From JAYOFM01 sp038117225 (lineage in GTDB: Bacteria; Pseudomonadota; Alphaproteobacteria; Rhodospirillales; Casp-alpha2), in assembly GCA_038117225.1 (NCBI GenBank), contig JAYOFM010000007.1:1-55534 (forward strand): a stretch of DNA of 55,534 nt, given 5' to 3'. A program made the position numbers and the translations under genes. Shown here piece after piece: positions 1 through 8,391 of the stretch. The notes beneath the pieces are model-generated. The model was not told where the DNA came from and did no database searches. It was given only the letters and a program-made list of their open reading frames with translations. Within the stretch, counting starts at the first letter, position 1, and each line of letters starts with the position of its first letter.

Positions 1-61
1 CGAGGTACTTATTAATAGTCTTGGCCTTGGCGGGCGATTCGACGACGACGACGTTATTCAT
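1..61 (-). CDS. topA: DNA topoisomerase I, N-terminal fragment
   Basis: An ATG at 61-59 on the minus strand opens a frame that runs off the left edge. It reads Met-Asn-Asn, four Val, then ESPAKAKTINKYL, the TOPRIM start of bacterial topoisomerase I, where the Glu of VESPAKA belongs to the catalytic site. The enzyme relaxes negative supercoils by transient cleavage of one strand. Only about 20 codons are in the window, so nothing can be said about the rest. dprA lies just upstream on the same strand, an arrangement common in bacteria. The motif is very characteristic despite the short length. Confidence 0.87.
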   Translation of the reverse strand, partial: MNNVVVVESPAKAKTINKYL

Positions 62-394
62 AAGCAGGTGGAATCCTTTCTGGGTGCCTGCGCCGCCGGG
101 CCGATGAAAGGCCGCGGGCGGTTTCCGGGTACACCGGAGCCGGGGAGAATTGGCGAGGATTTACCGGTTCGTCAACCTTCGTCTGATTTGACCTGCGTAT
201 CACGTGGTCTGGCGCAAACCAATATTTGGTCAAGCGAAATCAATAAATATTGTTTTTTGTCAATTATTTATGGCCGAGGAACATGTGCCTCAAATGGCCG
301 CATTCCGCCAAATGATGGGGTTTTTGATGGTTTGCTCCGATGGCGAGCAAGTATCGTTTATCGTTTTCGAAAATCCGGATGCGTGCGCGATCGA
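62..394. other. dprA-topA spacer
   Basis: This 333-base stretch between the dprA stop and the topA start holds no convincing gene. The only notable feature is an AT-rich patch around 225-275, with TTGACA on the minus strand at 263-258. It could be part of a topA promoter, but I see no well-spaced -10 box, so I do not call a promoter. Confidence 0.5.
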
Positions 395-1516
395 TCAGGC
401 GACGAGGGATACCCGGCTGCCGGAATGGCGTTCCAGGCGGCCGGCCAGTTCCAGTTCCAACAACGCGGATGCCAGCAGCGCAGGATGCAGACCGGAATCC
501 CGCGCCAGGAGATCGATCTCCACGGGGGCATGGCCCAGTAGACCGCCGAGCGCGGTGCGTGCGCGCTCGATATCGGTATCGTCGGGGGGCTGCGGCGATT
601 CGTCGTCGAAAAGCCGCGCGGCGTCCGGGTCGGCGAATTGCCGGCTTCCCACGCCGGACAGGGCGTCGAGCACGTCGGCGGCGCTCTCCGTCAGCAGGGC
701 TCCCTGGCGGATCAAGCCGTTAGCGCCGCGGGCGCGGGGGTCCATCGGCGATCCGGGGACGGCGAACACGTCGCGGCCCTGCTCCAACGCCATGCGGGCG
801 GTGATCAGCGAGCCCGATTTCTCGCCCGCCTCGATCACCACGACGCCGCGCGCAATGCCGGAAATGATGCGGTTGCGGCGCGGAAAATGTCGTGCTTTCG
901 GTTCCGTGCCGGGCGGCATTTCGCCGACGACGGCCCCGCCCTCGACGATGGCGGCATGCAGTTTGTCATTGGACGCCGGATAGATCACATCGACGCCGCC
1001 GGCGACGACGGCGACCGTTCCGGCGGTTAGCGCGCCCTCGTGCGCGGCGGTATCGATGCCCCGCGCTAGGCCCGACACCACCAGAAAGCCGCCGGCACCG
1101 ATGTCGGCGGCGATTTCGCGGGCGAAGCGGCGTCCGTTTGCCGAGGCGTTGCGGGCGCCGACGATGGCGACCGCTCTTTTGCACAGAAGGGAAGCGTGGC
1201 CAAGCACCTGTAACACCGGCGGCGCGTCCTCGATATGCGCCAATAGGGGCGGATAGCCGGGTTCGCCCAGCGTCAGCGCAGTGCCGCCGAGTGTTGCCAG
1301 CGTTTCCAGCTCCCGCCGCGCAGCGGCAATGGATACCAGTGGCCGCGACTCCTTCATGCCGCCACGGCGCGCGAGCTCAGGGAGCGCGTCGAGAGCGCGT
1401 TTGGCGCTGCCGAAGCGCTCCAACAGCCGGCGGTAGGTGATCGGGCCGACATTTTCCGAGCGGATCAACCGCAAGCAGTCGATGCGTTCCTGTTCCGTGA
1501 GTGCGCTTCCCGTCAT
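395..1516 (-). CDS. dprA: DNA processing protein DprA
   Basis: DprA (Smf) binds incoming single-stranded DNA and loads RecA during natural transformation; it is also present in bacteria not known to be competent. The protein has an N-terminal helical (SAM/HhH-like) part, then the Rossmann-like domain with VAIVGARNAS, VSGLARGIDTAAH and FPRRNRIISG, and a C-terminal winged-helix segment (HAPVEIDLLARDSGL onward). About 373 residues is normal. I chose the ATG at 1516 (MTGSALTEQ) over an upstream TTG at 1582, because homology begins near this point and a G-rich stretch precedes it. It follows the MFS gene by about 70 bases on the same strand. Confidence 0.93.
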   Translation of the reverse strand: MTGSALTEQERIDCLRLIRSENVGPITYRRLLERFGSAKRALDALPELARRGGMKESRPLVSIAAARRELETLATLGGTALTLGEPGYPPLLAHIEDAPPVLQVLGHASLLCKRAVAIVGARNASANGRRFAREIAADIGAGGFLVVSGLARGIDTAAHEGALTAGTVAVVAGGVDVIYPASNDKLHAAIVEGGAVVGEMPPGTEPKARHFPRRNRIISGIARGVVVIEAGEKSGSLITARMALEQGRDVFAVPGSPMDPRARGANGLIRQGALLTESAADVLDALSGVGSRQFADPDAARLFDDESPQPPDDTDIERARTALGGLLGHAPVEIDLLARDSGLHPALLASALLELELAGRLERHSGSRVSLVA

Positions 1517-1586
1517 CCCCCGAGCCTGCGGGAGCTGGTCCTTCTCGTCAAGTATTGACGGGAAACGATTATTAATTTGCAACCTA

Positions 1587-3152
1587 TCAGCGCCGGCCCG
1601 ATCGATCCGTGGCGCGGGCCATGAACCAAGCCGGTATCATGGCGAGGACGAACAGGATGGCGAGGGCCAGGAAGGCATCTTGGAAGCCCAGCGTCGTCGC
1701 CTGCGCATGTACCATCTTGCCGAGATAATTGAGCGCGCCGGATTTCAGGTGAACGTCGGGCAATCCCCCTTCGTGCAGCAGGCGCTCGACCTTTCTCAGC
1801 AATTCTGTGCTGAACGGATTGCCGGCGGTCTGTGTCGCCGTCAGGGCGTCGGCGTGAAAGGCCGTGCGCATGTCGATGATCAGCACTGTCACGGCAATTC
1901 CCAAGGCGCCGCCGAGTTGGCGGGTGAAATTGTACGCTGCGATACCCTGGTTGATGCGATCAGTCGGAATGTGCGCGATGACACTGCCGGCCAACGCTGG
2001 AATAATCAGGCCCCATGACACGAAGGTTATTGTGACAGAGGCAAGCAGTATCTCCGTCGATGTGTTGATATCGGCGGACGACAGGGCCAACGCAGTGCCG
2101 CCATTGATGAGAAAACCACCGAGCAGCGGTATCCATGTCGGCAATCGGTCGGCCAGCCAGCCGCCGACTGGCATCAGCAGCATCAGAAGCAGGCCACCTG
2201 GCAGCAATAGCAATCCGGCCGCCGTCGGTGTCAGGCCCTGTACGGTCTGGACGAAAACTGGGATGCCGTAATCGAATGCGAACGACGTGAAGCCGAACAA
2301 CGCGGCGATGCCGACCACGCTGGCGAAGTTTGCGTCGCGGAACAGGCTGACGTCCAAGACCGGGTCGGCCTTGCTGACCTCGACGACGATGAAAATGGCG
2401 AGGGCGGCGGTACCGACCACGCTCATGATCAAAATCTCATAGGCATCCCAACCCAATCGGTGGCCGTTGCCGAGGGTGCCGACAAGGCAGAAAATCACCA
2501 CCGTGCACAATGCCAACCCCGCCCAATCGAAGTTGGGTGCGGCGTCCGTCTCCTCTCGCCCGGGCATGGTGAACGGCGCAAGAACGAGCCCGACGGCGAC
2601 AAGTGGCAGCGGCGCCAGGAACGCGTAGGGCCAAGCCAGCCCATCGATGACGATGCCGCCAAGCGGCGGGCCGATCCCCAGCGCCAACATCTGGCCGGTG
2701 CCGAACAGGCTGACCGCGAAGCGACGCCGCGCCGCAGGGTACGCGGCGACGATGGTTATCAGCGATGTTGCCTGCAATACGCCGGCCGCGGCGCCTTGCA
2801 GCACGCGACCGCCGATCATGATCTCGATCGCCGGCGCCATCGCGGAAATCACGCCGCCAGCAAAAAACACCACGATCGCGGTCATGAAGGTGGCGCGCCG
2901 GCCGACGGCGCGGCTGGCCCAGGAATTTAGCAGCTGGCTCACGACCATGGTGGCGACAAAGGCGGTCGAGGCCCATTGCGCCTGGTTCTGACCGACCCCG
3001 TAAGCCCCCATGATCGACGGCACGGCGATGTTGGCCATAGCCATGGACATGACCACCGGCATGGAGCCAGACAGCGCCGTCGCCGTCACCAGCCAGTTGG
3101 GCGGCGGCGCCGGAACCGGAGGCTGCGGTGACAGGTCGGCTGAGTCCGGCAC
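1587..3152 (-). CDS. DHA2-family MFS efflux transporter (copy 1 of 3)
   Basis: A 521-residue polytopic inner-membrane protein of the drug:H+ antiporter-2 (EmrB/QacA) type with about 14 predicted membrane segments. It carries the block AVPSIMGAYGVGQNQAQW near residue 45, shared with the next two genes, and the antiporter-like segment LFGTGQMLALGIGPPLGG. The C-terminal extension (TAFHADALTATQT through SGALNYLGKMVHAQA) is also common to all three. It is last in the leftward block that starts with the HlyD-type adaptor, about 90 bases after copy 2. Substrate unknown; export of toxic organic compounds is the family's usual role. Confidence 0.9.
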   Translation of the reverse strand: MPDSADLSPQPPVPAPPPNWLVTATALSGSMPVVMSMAMANIAVPSIMGAYGVGQNQAQWASTAFVATMVVSQLLNSWASRAVGRRATFMTAIVVFFAGGVISAMAPAIEIMIGGRVLQGAAAGVLQATSLITIVAAYPAARRRFAVSLFGTGQMLALGIGPPLGGIVIDGLAWPYAFLAPLPLVAVGLVLAPFTMPGREETDAAPNFDWAGLALCTVVIFCLVGTLGNGHRLGWDAYEILIMSVVGTAALAIFIVVEVSKADPVLDVSLFRDANFASVVGIAALFGFTSFAFDYGIPVFVQTVQGLTPTAAGLLLLPGGLLLMLLMPVGGWLADRLPTWIPLLGGFLINGGTALALSSADINTSTEILLASVTITFVSWGLIIPALAGSVIAHIPTDRINQGIAAYNFTRQLGGALGIAVTVLIIDMRTAFHADALTATQTAGNPFSTELLRKVERLLHEGGLPDVHLKSGALNYLGKMVHAQATTLGFQDAFLALAILFVLAMIPAWFMARATDRSGRR

Positions 3153-3243
3153 GCCGCTCTCCGTGCTGTGTCATTGTGAACCAAGGCATATTTTATGCAG
3201 CTTGGCTGGTTACGAGGCGTCTATCCGCGACCTCGCGGTGTCG

Positions 3244-4794
3244 TCAATGCGAGCGTCCCATCAGCCAAGAGGCGACGACGGCGACGGCAAAGGCCAGGGA
3301 TATACACAGGAATGCGTCCTGATATCCGAAGGTCGATGCCTGCGCATGCACAACCTTGCCCAGATAGTTGAGCGCGCCGGATCGTTGGATCGCTTCCGGC
3401 ACGCCGCTTTCGTGCAGCAGGCGCTGAACCTTGTCGAGCAGCTCCGTTGAATATGGGTTGGCCGACGTCTGGGTCGCGGTTAGCGCATCCGCGTGAAAGG
3501 CGGTCCGGATGTCGATGACCAACACCGTCGTGGCGATACCCAGAGAACCGCCGAACTGGCGCGCGAAATTATAAAGTCCCACTCCGGCGTTCATGCGCGT
3601 CGCCGGCACGCTGGCCACCATGTTGCCGCCCAGCGCCGGCTGGATGACGCCGAACGACACCAGCACGAAGGTCGAAACGATCAGGATCACCAACGACGGC
3701 GTATTGACGTCGGCGGCCGACAGCACCAGCGCGGCGATGCCGCAGGTGGCGAAGGCACCTGCAAGCAGGATGCGCGGTGACACGAAATCGGCGATGCGCC
3801 CGGCCAGCGGTGTCGTCACCATCAACAGCAGGCCACCCGGCAGCAGCAGCAAACCCGCCGCAGTCGGCGTCATACCTTGCACCGCTTGCGCGAACACCGG
3901 AATCAGATAATTGACCGAAAACGTTGAGAGGCCGAACATGAACGAGAGTGCAACCGCCCCGGCGAAACGGGGATTGCGCAACAGGCCCACGTCAATCAGC
4001 GGAGCCTCCGCGTTTAACTGGCGCGCCAATAAAAGCGTCACGGCGATGATGCTGACGACGGCGAAGCCGATAATCGTCAACGATCCCCAGCCCAGGCGCT
4101 GGCCGTTGCCGACGGTCGCCATGATGCATGTCAGAGAGATGACGACGAGCAGGAAGCCCGTCCAATCGAAATCGATGGGTTTCTGGTCGGTCTGCCGGCC
4201 CGGCATGGTGGCCAGGCTGATGACGAAGGCGAGGACGACTGGCGCCAACGGTGCTACGAACACGGCGCGCCAGGAAAACGTGTCGATGACTACGCCGCCG
4301 ATGAAGGGCGCGATGCCGATCGCCAGCATCTGGCCGGTGCCGAACAGGCTGACCGCGAAACGCCGTCGGTGCAGCGGAAACACCTCGACGATGCTGACCA
4401 GCGACGCGCCTTGCAGCACGCCGGCGGCGAGCCCCTGAACCACTCGGCCGACGATCAGTAATTCGATTCCAGGGGCCACCGTCGCCGCGAAACCGCCGAT
4501 GCAGAAGATGCAGATGGCCAAACAATAGGCGAAGCGCCGACCCAGCGTCGGCGTCGCCCAGGCGTTGAGCAACTGGCTTGCCACATTGGCGGCGATGTAG
4601 GCTGTCGACGCCCATTGCGCCTGGTTCTGCGGCACGCCATAGGCACCCATGATGCTGGGCACGGCAACGGCGGCCATGATCGCCGACGCGATGATCGGAA
4701 ACGAACCGCAAATCGCGCCGAAGGTGACGATCCACATCCGCCATGGCGAATGGCCGGCGGCGGGCGGGGGCACGGGGGGCAGGCCGGAGGCCAC
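3244..4794 (-). CDS. DHA2-family MFS efflux transporter (copy 2 of 3)
   Basis: A 516-residue paralogue of its neighbours with about 14 transmembrane segments. It contains AVPSIMGAYGVPQNQAQW, LFGTGQMLAIGIAPFIGG and the C-terminal block TAFHADALTATQTSANPYST followed by LLHESGVPEAIQRSGALNYL. By these blocks it resembles both flanking transporters, which points to tandem duplication. It begins 9 bases after the stop of copy 3, so the two are almost certainly co-transcribed and translationally close. Family knowledge suggests proton-driven efflux; the substrate cannot be read from the sequence. Confidence 0.9.
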   Translation of the reverse strand: MASGLPPVPPPAAGHSPWRMWIVTFGAICGSFPIIASAIMAAVAVPSIMGAYGVPQNQAQWASTAYIAANVASQLLNAWATPTLGRRFAYCLAICIFCIGGFAATVAPGIELLIVGRVVQGLAAGVLQGASLVSIVEVFPLHRRRFAVSLFGTGQMLAIGIAPFIGGVVIDTFSWRAVFVAPLAPVVLAFVISLATMPGRQTDQKPIDFDWTGFLLVVISLTCIMATVGNGQRLGWGSLTIIGFAVVSIIAVTLLLARQLNAEAPLIDVGLLRNPRFAGAVALSFMFGLSTFSVNYLIPVFAQAVQGMTPTAAGLLLLPGGLLLMVTTPLAGRIADFVSPRILLAGAFATCGIAALVLSAADVNTPSLVILIVSTFVLVSFGVIQPALGGNMVASVPATRMNAGVGLYNFARQFGGSLGIATTVLVIDIRTAFHADALTATQTSANPYSTELLDKVQRLLHESGVPEAIQRSGALNYLGKVVHAQASTFGYQDAFLCISLAFAVAVVASWLMGRSH

Positions 4795-4803
4795 GTGACG
4801 CGC

Positions 4804-6399
4804 CTACTTTGACCGGCCGAGCATCCACGCGGGAATCAGCGCGAATACGAAGACCACGGCAATGCACAGGAACGCATCCTGGAAGCCGAACGTGGCCGCC
4901 TGCGCATGAACCACCTTGCCCAGGTAGTCGAGCGCGCCCGAATGCAATGCACTGTCCGGCACACCGCTTTCGTGCAGCAGTTTCTGCACTTTATCCAGCA
5001 GCTCCGTCGAATACGGGTTGGCCGAGGTCTGGGTTGCCGTCAGTGCCTCGGCGTGAAAGGCGGTACGGGTTTCGATAACGACCACCGTCATGTTGACACC
5101 GAAGGCACCGCCCAGTTGACGAATGAAGTTGTAGGCGCCGGAACCCAGGCTGAGTTTTTCAGGCGGCATGGCGCGAATCGTCGCCGCGCCCATATTGGGC
5201 ATGACCAGCCCGATCGCACCCCGCGACATCACGGCGAACAACGCCATCGACCAGTATGGGGTGTTGACGTCGGCGCCGGCCATCAGCCACGCCGCGACAG
5301 CGAACACGGCGCAACCGATCATGATCGGAATGTGTGCGGGCACCGTATCGGCGAGGCGGCCAGAAACGAAGATCAGGCTGACCAGCAGCAATCCCGCCGG
5401 TACCAGCACGACACCGGCCCGTGTCGCGGTGTAGCCCTGGATTGTCTGCACGAACACCGGGATGGCGTAGTTGGTGGAGAAATTACCGGCGCCGAAAGCG
5501 AAACCGATGACCATGGCGGCGGCGAAGCGAGAATCCAAAAACAGGGTCGGGTCGAGGATCGGCGCCTTGGAGTGCAATTGCGAATAAATGAAGAGGACGG
5601 CGCAGCATAGACCGATGCCGGTCAGCAGCAGGGTCTGGTCCGATCCCCAGCCGACCCGTTGGCCGTTGCCGAGAGCCGTCATCAGGCAGACCAGGGCGAC
5701 GCACATCAGAATGAACCCGGTCCAGTCAAAGGGCGGTCGCTGGCGTTTGCTTTGGCGCACCGCCGGCATGAAGGCGAGCCCCATGACCACGGCGAAGATA
5801 ACCAGCGGCAACGGCGCCATGAAAATATGGCGCCACGACAGGGCATCGATGACGAGGCCGCCACACAGCGGCCCGAAACTCGGTGCCAGCGTGACACCCA
5901 TGCCATAAAGCCCGACGGCGAACCCGCGCCGATTTACCGGAAACACCTCGACGATGGTGGTCATTACCAACGGCTGGATCACGCCGGCGGCGAAGCCCTG
6001 CATGATGCGCCCGGCGATCAGCGTGTCGATGTTGGGGGCGAGGGCGCAGACGATGGAGCCCAGAATGAACATCAACAGGGTCAGCGTGAAGGTGAAGCGA
6101 CGGCCGAAGGCGCCGGTTAGCCAGGCATTCAGCAACTGACTGGCGACCATGGTGGAGATGAAGGCGGTGGCCGCCCATTGGGCAACGTCCTGACCGACCC
6201 CGTAGGCGCCCATGATGCTCGGCACGGCGACGTTGACCATGGTCGCCGACAGGATCATCGACATGGCGCCGGCCATGCCGGAAATGGTCACCAGCCAGCG
6301 ATATGCCGGGCCATAACGCTCGAACTGGGCATCGATGCCGGCGCTTGGATCCATGGGATCGTCAGCGGGTAATGGCGTCGGCGAGGGTAGCTTGGTCAT
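4804..6399 (-). CDS. DHA2-family MFS efflux transporter (copy 3 of 3)
   Basis: A 531-residue polytopic protein, nearest of the three transporters to the adaptor gene and therefore the most obvious EmrB partner for it. A longer cytoplasmic N-terminus (about 30 residues, Pro/Asp-rich) precedes the first membrane segment. It has AVPSIMGAYGVGQDVAQW, VFPVNRRGFAVGLYGMGVT and the shared C-terminal block ending GALDYLGKVVHAQAATFGF. The gap to the HlyD stop is 69 bases. In EmrAB systems the MFS partner moves substrate into a periplasmic adaptor and on to TolC; no outer-membrane gene is present here. Confidence 0.9.
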   Translation of the reverse strand: MTKLPSPTPLPADDPMDPSAGIDAQFERYGPAYRWLVTISGMAGAMSMILSATMVNVAVPSIMGAYGVGQDVAQWAATAFISTMVASQLLNAWLTGAFGRRFTFTLTLLMFILGSIVCALAPNIDTLIAGRIMQGFAAGVIQPLVMTTIVEVFPVNRRGFAVGLYGMGVTLAPSFGPLCGGLVIDALSWRHIFMAPLPLVIFAVVMGLAFMPAVRQSKRQRPPFDWTGFILMCVALVCLMTALGNGQRVGWGSDQTLLLTGIGLCCAVLFIYSQLHSKAPILDPTLFLDSRFAAAMVIGFAFGAGNFSTNYAIPVFVQTIQGYTATRAGVVLVPAGLLLVSLIFVSGRLADTVPAHIPIMIGCAVFAVAAWLMAGADVNTPYWSMALFAVMSRGAIGLVMPNMGAATIRAMPPEKLSLGSGAYNFIRQLGGAFGVNMTVVVIETRTAFHAEALTATQTSANPYSTELLDKVQKLLHESGVPDSALHSGALDYLGKVVHAQAATFGFQDAFLCIAVVFVFALIPAWMLGRSK

Positions 6400-6468
6400 C
6401 GGCCTAGCCTGCCCGGCCTTAGTTCAGGCGTCGAATGAATTCGTGGATCGACGTCGAGCGGGACCGCG

Positions 6469-7620
6469 TCACTGTTCCGTGGCGATCTTGACCTCGACCA
6501 TCATGCCCGGCCTCAGGCGTCCCTCCCGTTGCGCGATGGCGATGCGGACGGGAAGCCGCTGCGTGATCTTGGTGAAGTTTCCACTGGGATTGGGCGTTGG
6601 CAACAGGGCGAACTCCGCCGTGGTGGCGCTGCCGATATTGACGATACGGCCCTCGAATACCTCGTCCGGATAGGCATCGATGGTGACGTCCACGGTCTGA
6701 TCGTGCACGAGGCGGCGGATTTCCGTTTCCTTGATGTTGGCTTCGATCCAGACGTTGTCCGGATCATGCAACAGGGCCAATCGCTGGCCGGGTTCGACGA
6801 ATTCGCCGATTTCGACGAAGGTCTTATCGATGACGCCGTTGACCGGACTTTTGATGACGCGATCCTCCAGGTCGACCTCTCGCTGCGAAATGCGCGCCGC
6901 GTACTCGTTTTCGCGTTGTTGCAGCATGCCGAGATCGCCTTCCAGCACTTCCAGCCGCGCCCGTTCGGCTTCGGCTTCCAGAACCCGGGCCTCGGCGGAT
7001 TTCATTTCCGCGACGGCGATGCGGTATTCCCGGTCGACGCGTTCTTGTTGAGTTTGAGCCAAGTCCAACTGGCGTCGCGACGTCACTTTCTGTTCAAACA
7101 GCTGCTTGGCGCGCTTCAATTCGTTCGCCGCCAGATCACGCTGCGGTTTCAGCGATGACACGACAACCTTGGCGGCGGCAAGGCGAGCGCGCTCGGACGC
7201 CATGCGGCTTGAGGTTTGTTTGTCGACAAGGTGTTTTTCGGCGACGAGGCGTTTCTGCTCGGCCTTGACGCCGCCCAGCTGGGCTTGCATCTGGTTGAGC
7301 GTCAGGCGTGATTCCCGGTCGTCAATCTTGACCAGGACCGAGCCGGTTTCGACTTTGTCACCCTCCTTGACCGAAATGTCGGTGACCCAGCCCTCGACAC
7401 GCGAGGAGACTGTAATCAGGTCGGCATGAATGCGGGCATCTTCCTCGAACACGAAGGCGAGGCGTTGGCTGAATTCCCACGCGCCGAGACCACCGGCCGC
7501 GAGGATGACCAGCACCACCACGACGCCGCCAATACCGATTCCACGGCGCCGTGATGGGGCGGCCGCGGCAGTGCTGGCGGTTTCAGACGCATTCGTGGGG
7601 CCGCTATCGGGCATGGCCAT
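6469..7620 (-). CDS. HlyD/EmrA-type membrane fusion protein
   Basis: A 383-residue periplasmic adaptor. There is one N-terminal membrane anchor (about residues 29-49, Gly/Val/Leu-rich), then a lipoyl-like half (SSRVEGWVTDISVKEGDKVE), a long coiled-coil region (about 100-230), the second lipoyl half (RVIKSPVNGVIDKTFVEIGE) and a beta-barrel ending (LRPGMMVEVKI). Such proteins connect an inner-membrane pump to TolC. It is first in a leftward operon followed by three DHA2 transporters. The ATG at 7620 is preceded by GAGG six bases upstream. EmrA is the closest named type, but orthology was not tested. Confidence 0.92.
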   Translation of the reverse strand: MAMPDSGPTNASETASTAAAAPSRRRGIGIGGVVVVLVILAAGGLGAWEFSQRLAFVFEEDARIHADLITVSSRVEGWVTDISVKEGDKVETGSVLVKIDDRESRLTLNQMQAQLGGVKAEQKRLVAEKHLVDKQTSSRMASERARLAAAKVVVSSLKPQRDLAANELKRAKQLFEQKVTSRRQLDLAQTQQERVDREYRIAVAEMKSAEARVLEAEAERARLEVLEGDLGMLQQRENEYAARISQREVDLEDRVIKSPVNGVIDKTFVEIGEFVEPGQRLALLHDPDNVWIEANIKETEIRRLVHDQTVDVTIDAYPDEVFEGRIVNIGSATTAEFALLPTPNPSGNFTKITQRLPVRIAIAQREGRLRPGMMVEVKIATEQ

Positions 7621-7733
7621 CGCATCCTCAAAATAGGCAATATCCCGAGATCACGAACAGCACCCCAGGATTGTATACGATCTTAGACTCTTCGGCGCGG
7701 TGACGAAAGGGGGCTGAATTTACGCGACGGTGG

Positions 7734-8387
7734 TTACGGTGTGTGGGCGTCAATCTTCGACGTTTCACCAGCGCCGCCCTTGCCGATCTTCGGCTCTTCT
7801 CCGGCCAGCAGACGCCTGACATTGGCGCGGTGGCGGATAATCGACAAGATAGCGAGACCGCCGGCCATCACGGCGTAGCGCTCGTCGAGCAGCCACCACG
7901 CGTAGACCGGCGCGGCGCCGAGGGCGGCCATTGCCGCGAGTGATGAGTAGCGCAGCGTGCCGGCAACCAGCAGCCAGGTGGCGCAGGTCAACGCGCCGAC
8001 GGGGAACGCTGCGACGAGCAACACACCCAACGTCGTCGCGACCCCCTTGCCGCCCTTGAAGCCCAGCCAGACCGGGAAGTTGTGCCCCAGAACGGCGGTG
8101 AACCCCGCGATCAGGCCGGCCTCAATCGCGATTGTCTGCGGCGCCAGTTCCATTGCGGCCCAGGCAGCGGCGCCGCCCTTGGAGACGTCGAGGATCAGCG
8201 TCAATAGGGCCAGGAACTTGTTGCCGGTCCGCAGCACGTTGGTGGCGCCGATGTTGCCGGAACCAATTTCGCGGATATCACCGAGCCCGGCGAGGCGCGT
8301 CAGCACCAGTCCCCAAGGAACCGAGCCCAGCAGATAGCCAGCGATGGCGGCAAGCGCCAGGGTGACCGTGGGCGAGACGCTGTCCAC
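7734..8387 (-). CDS. plsY: Acyl-phosphate:glycerol-3-phosphate acyltransferase
   Basis: PlsY transfers an acyl group from acyl-phosphate to glycerol-3-phosphate, the first acylation of phospholipid synthesis, in the inner membrane. The 217-residue product has several membrane segments and the family motifs GSVPWGLVLTRL, GSGNIGATNVLRTG, GHNFPVWLGFKGGKGVATTLG and a C-terminal SIIRHRANVRRLLAGEEPKIG. I chose GTG at 8387 because it lies 4 bases after the pyrC-like stop and the protein then starts at the first membrane helix; a frame open further upstream would overlap the preceding gene. It appears co-transcribed with pyrB and the pyrC-like gene. Confidence 0.95.
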   Translation of the reverse strand: MDSVSPTVTLALAAIAGYLLGSVPWGLVLTRLAGLGDIREIGSGNIGATNVLRTGNKFLALLTLILDVSKGGAAAWAAMELAPQTIAIEAGLIAGFTAVLGHNFPVWLGFKGGKGVATTLGVLLVAAFPVGALTCATWLLVAGTLRYSSLAAMAALGAAPVYAWWLLDERYAVMAGGLAILSIIRHRANVRRLLAGEEPKIGKGGAGETSKIDAHTP

Positions 8388-8391
8388 GGGG

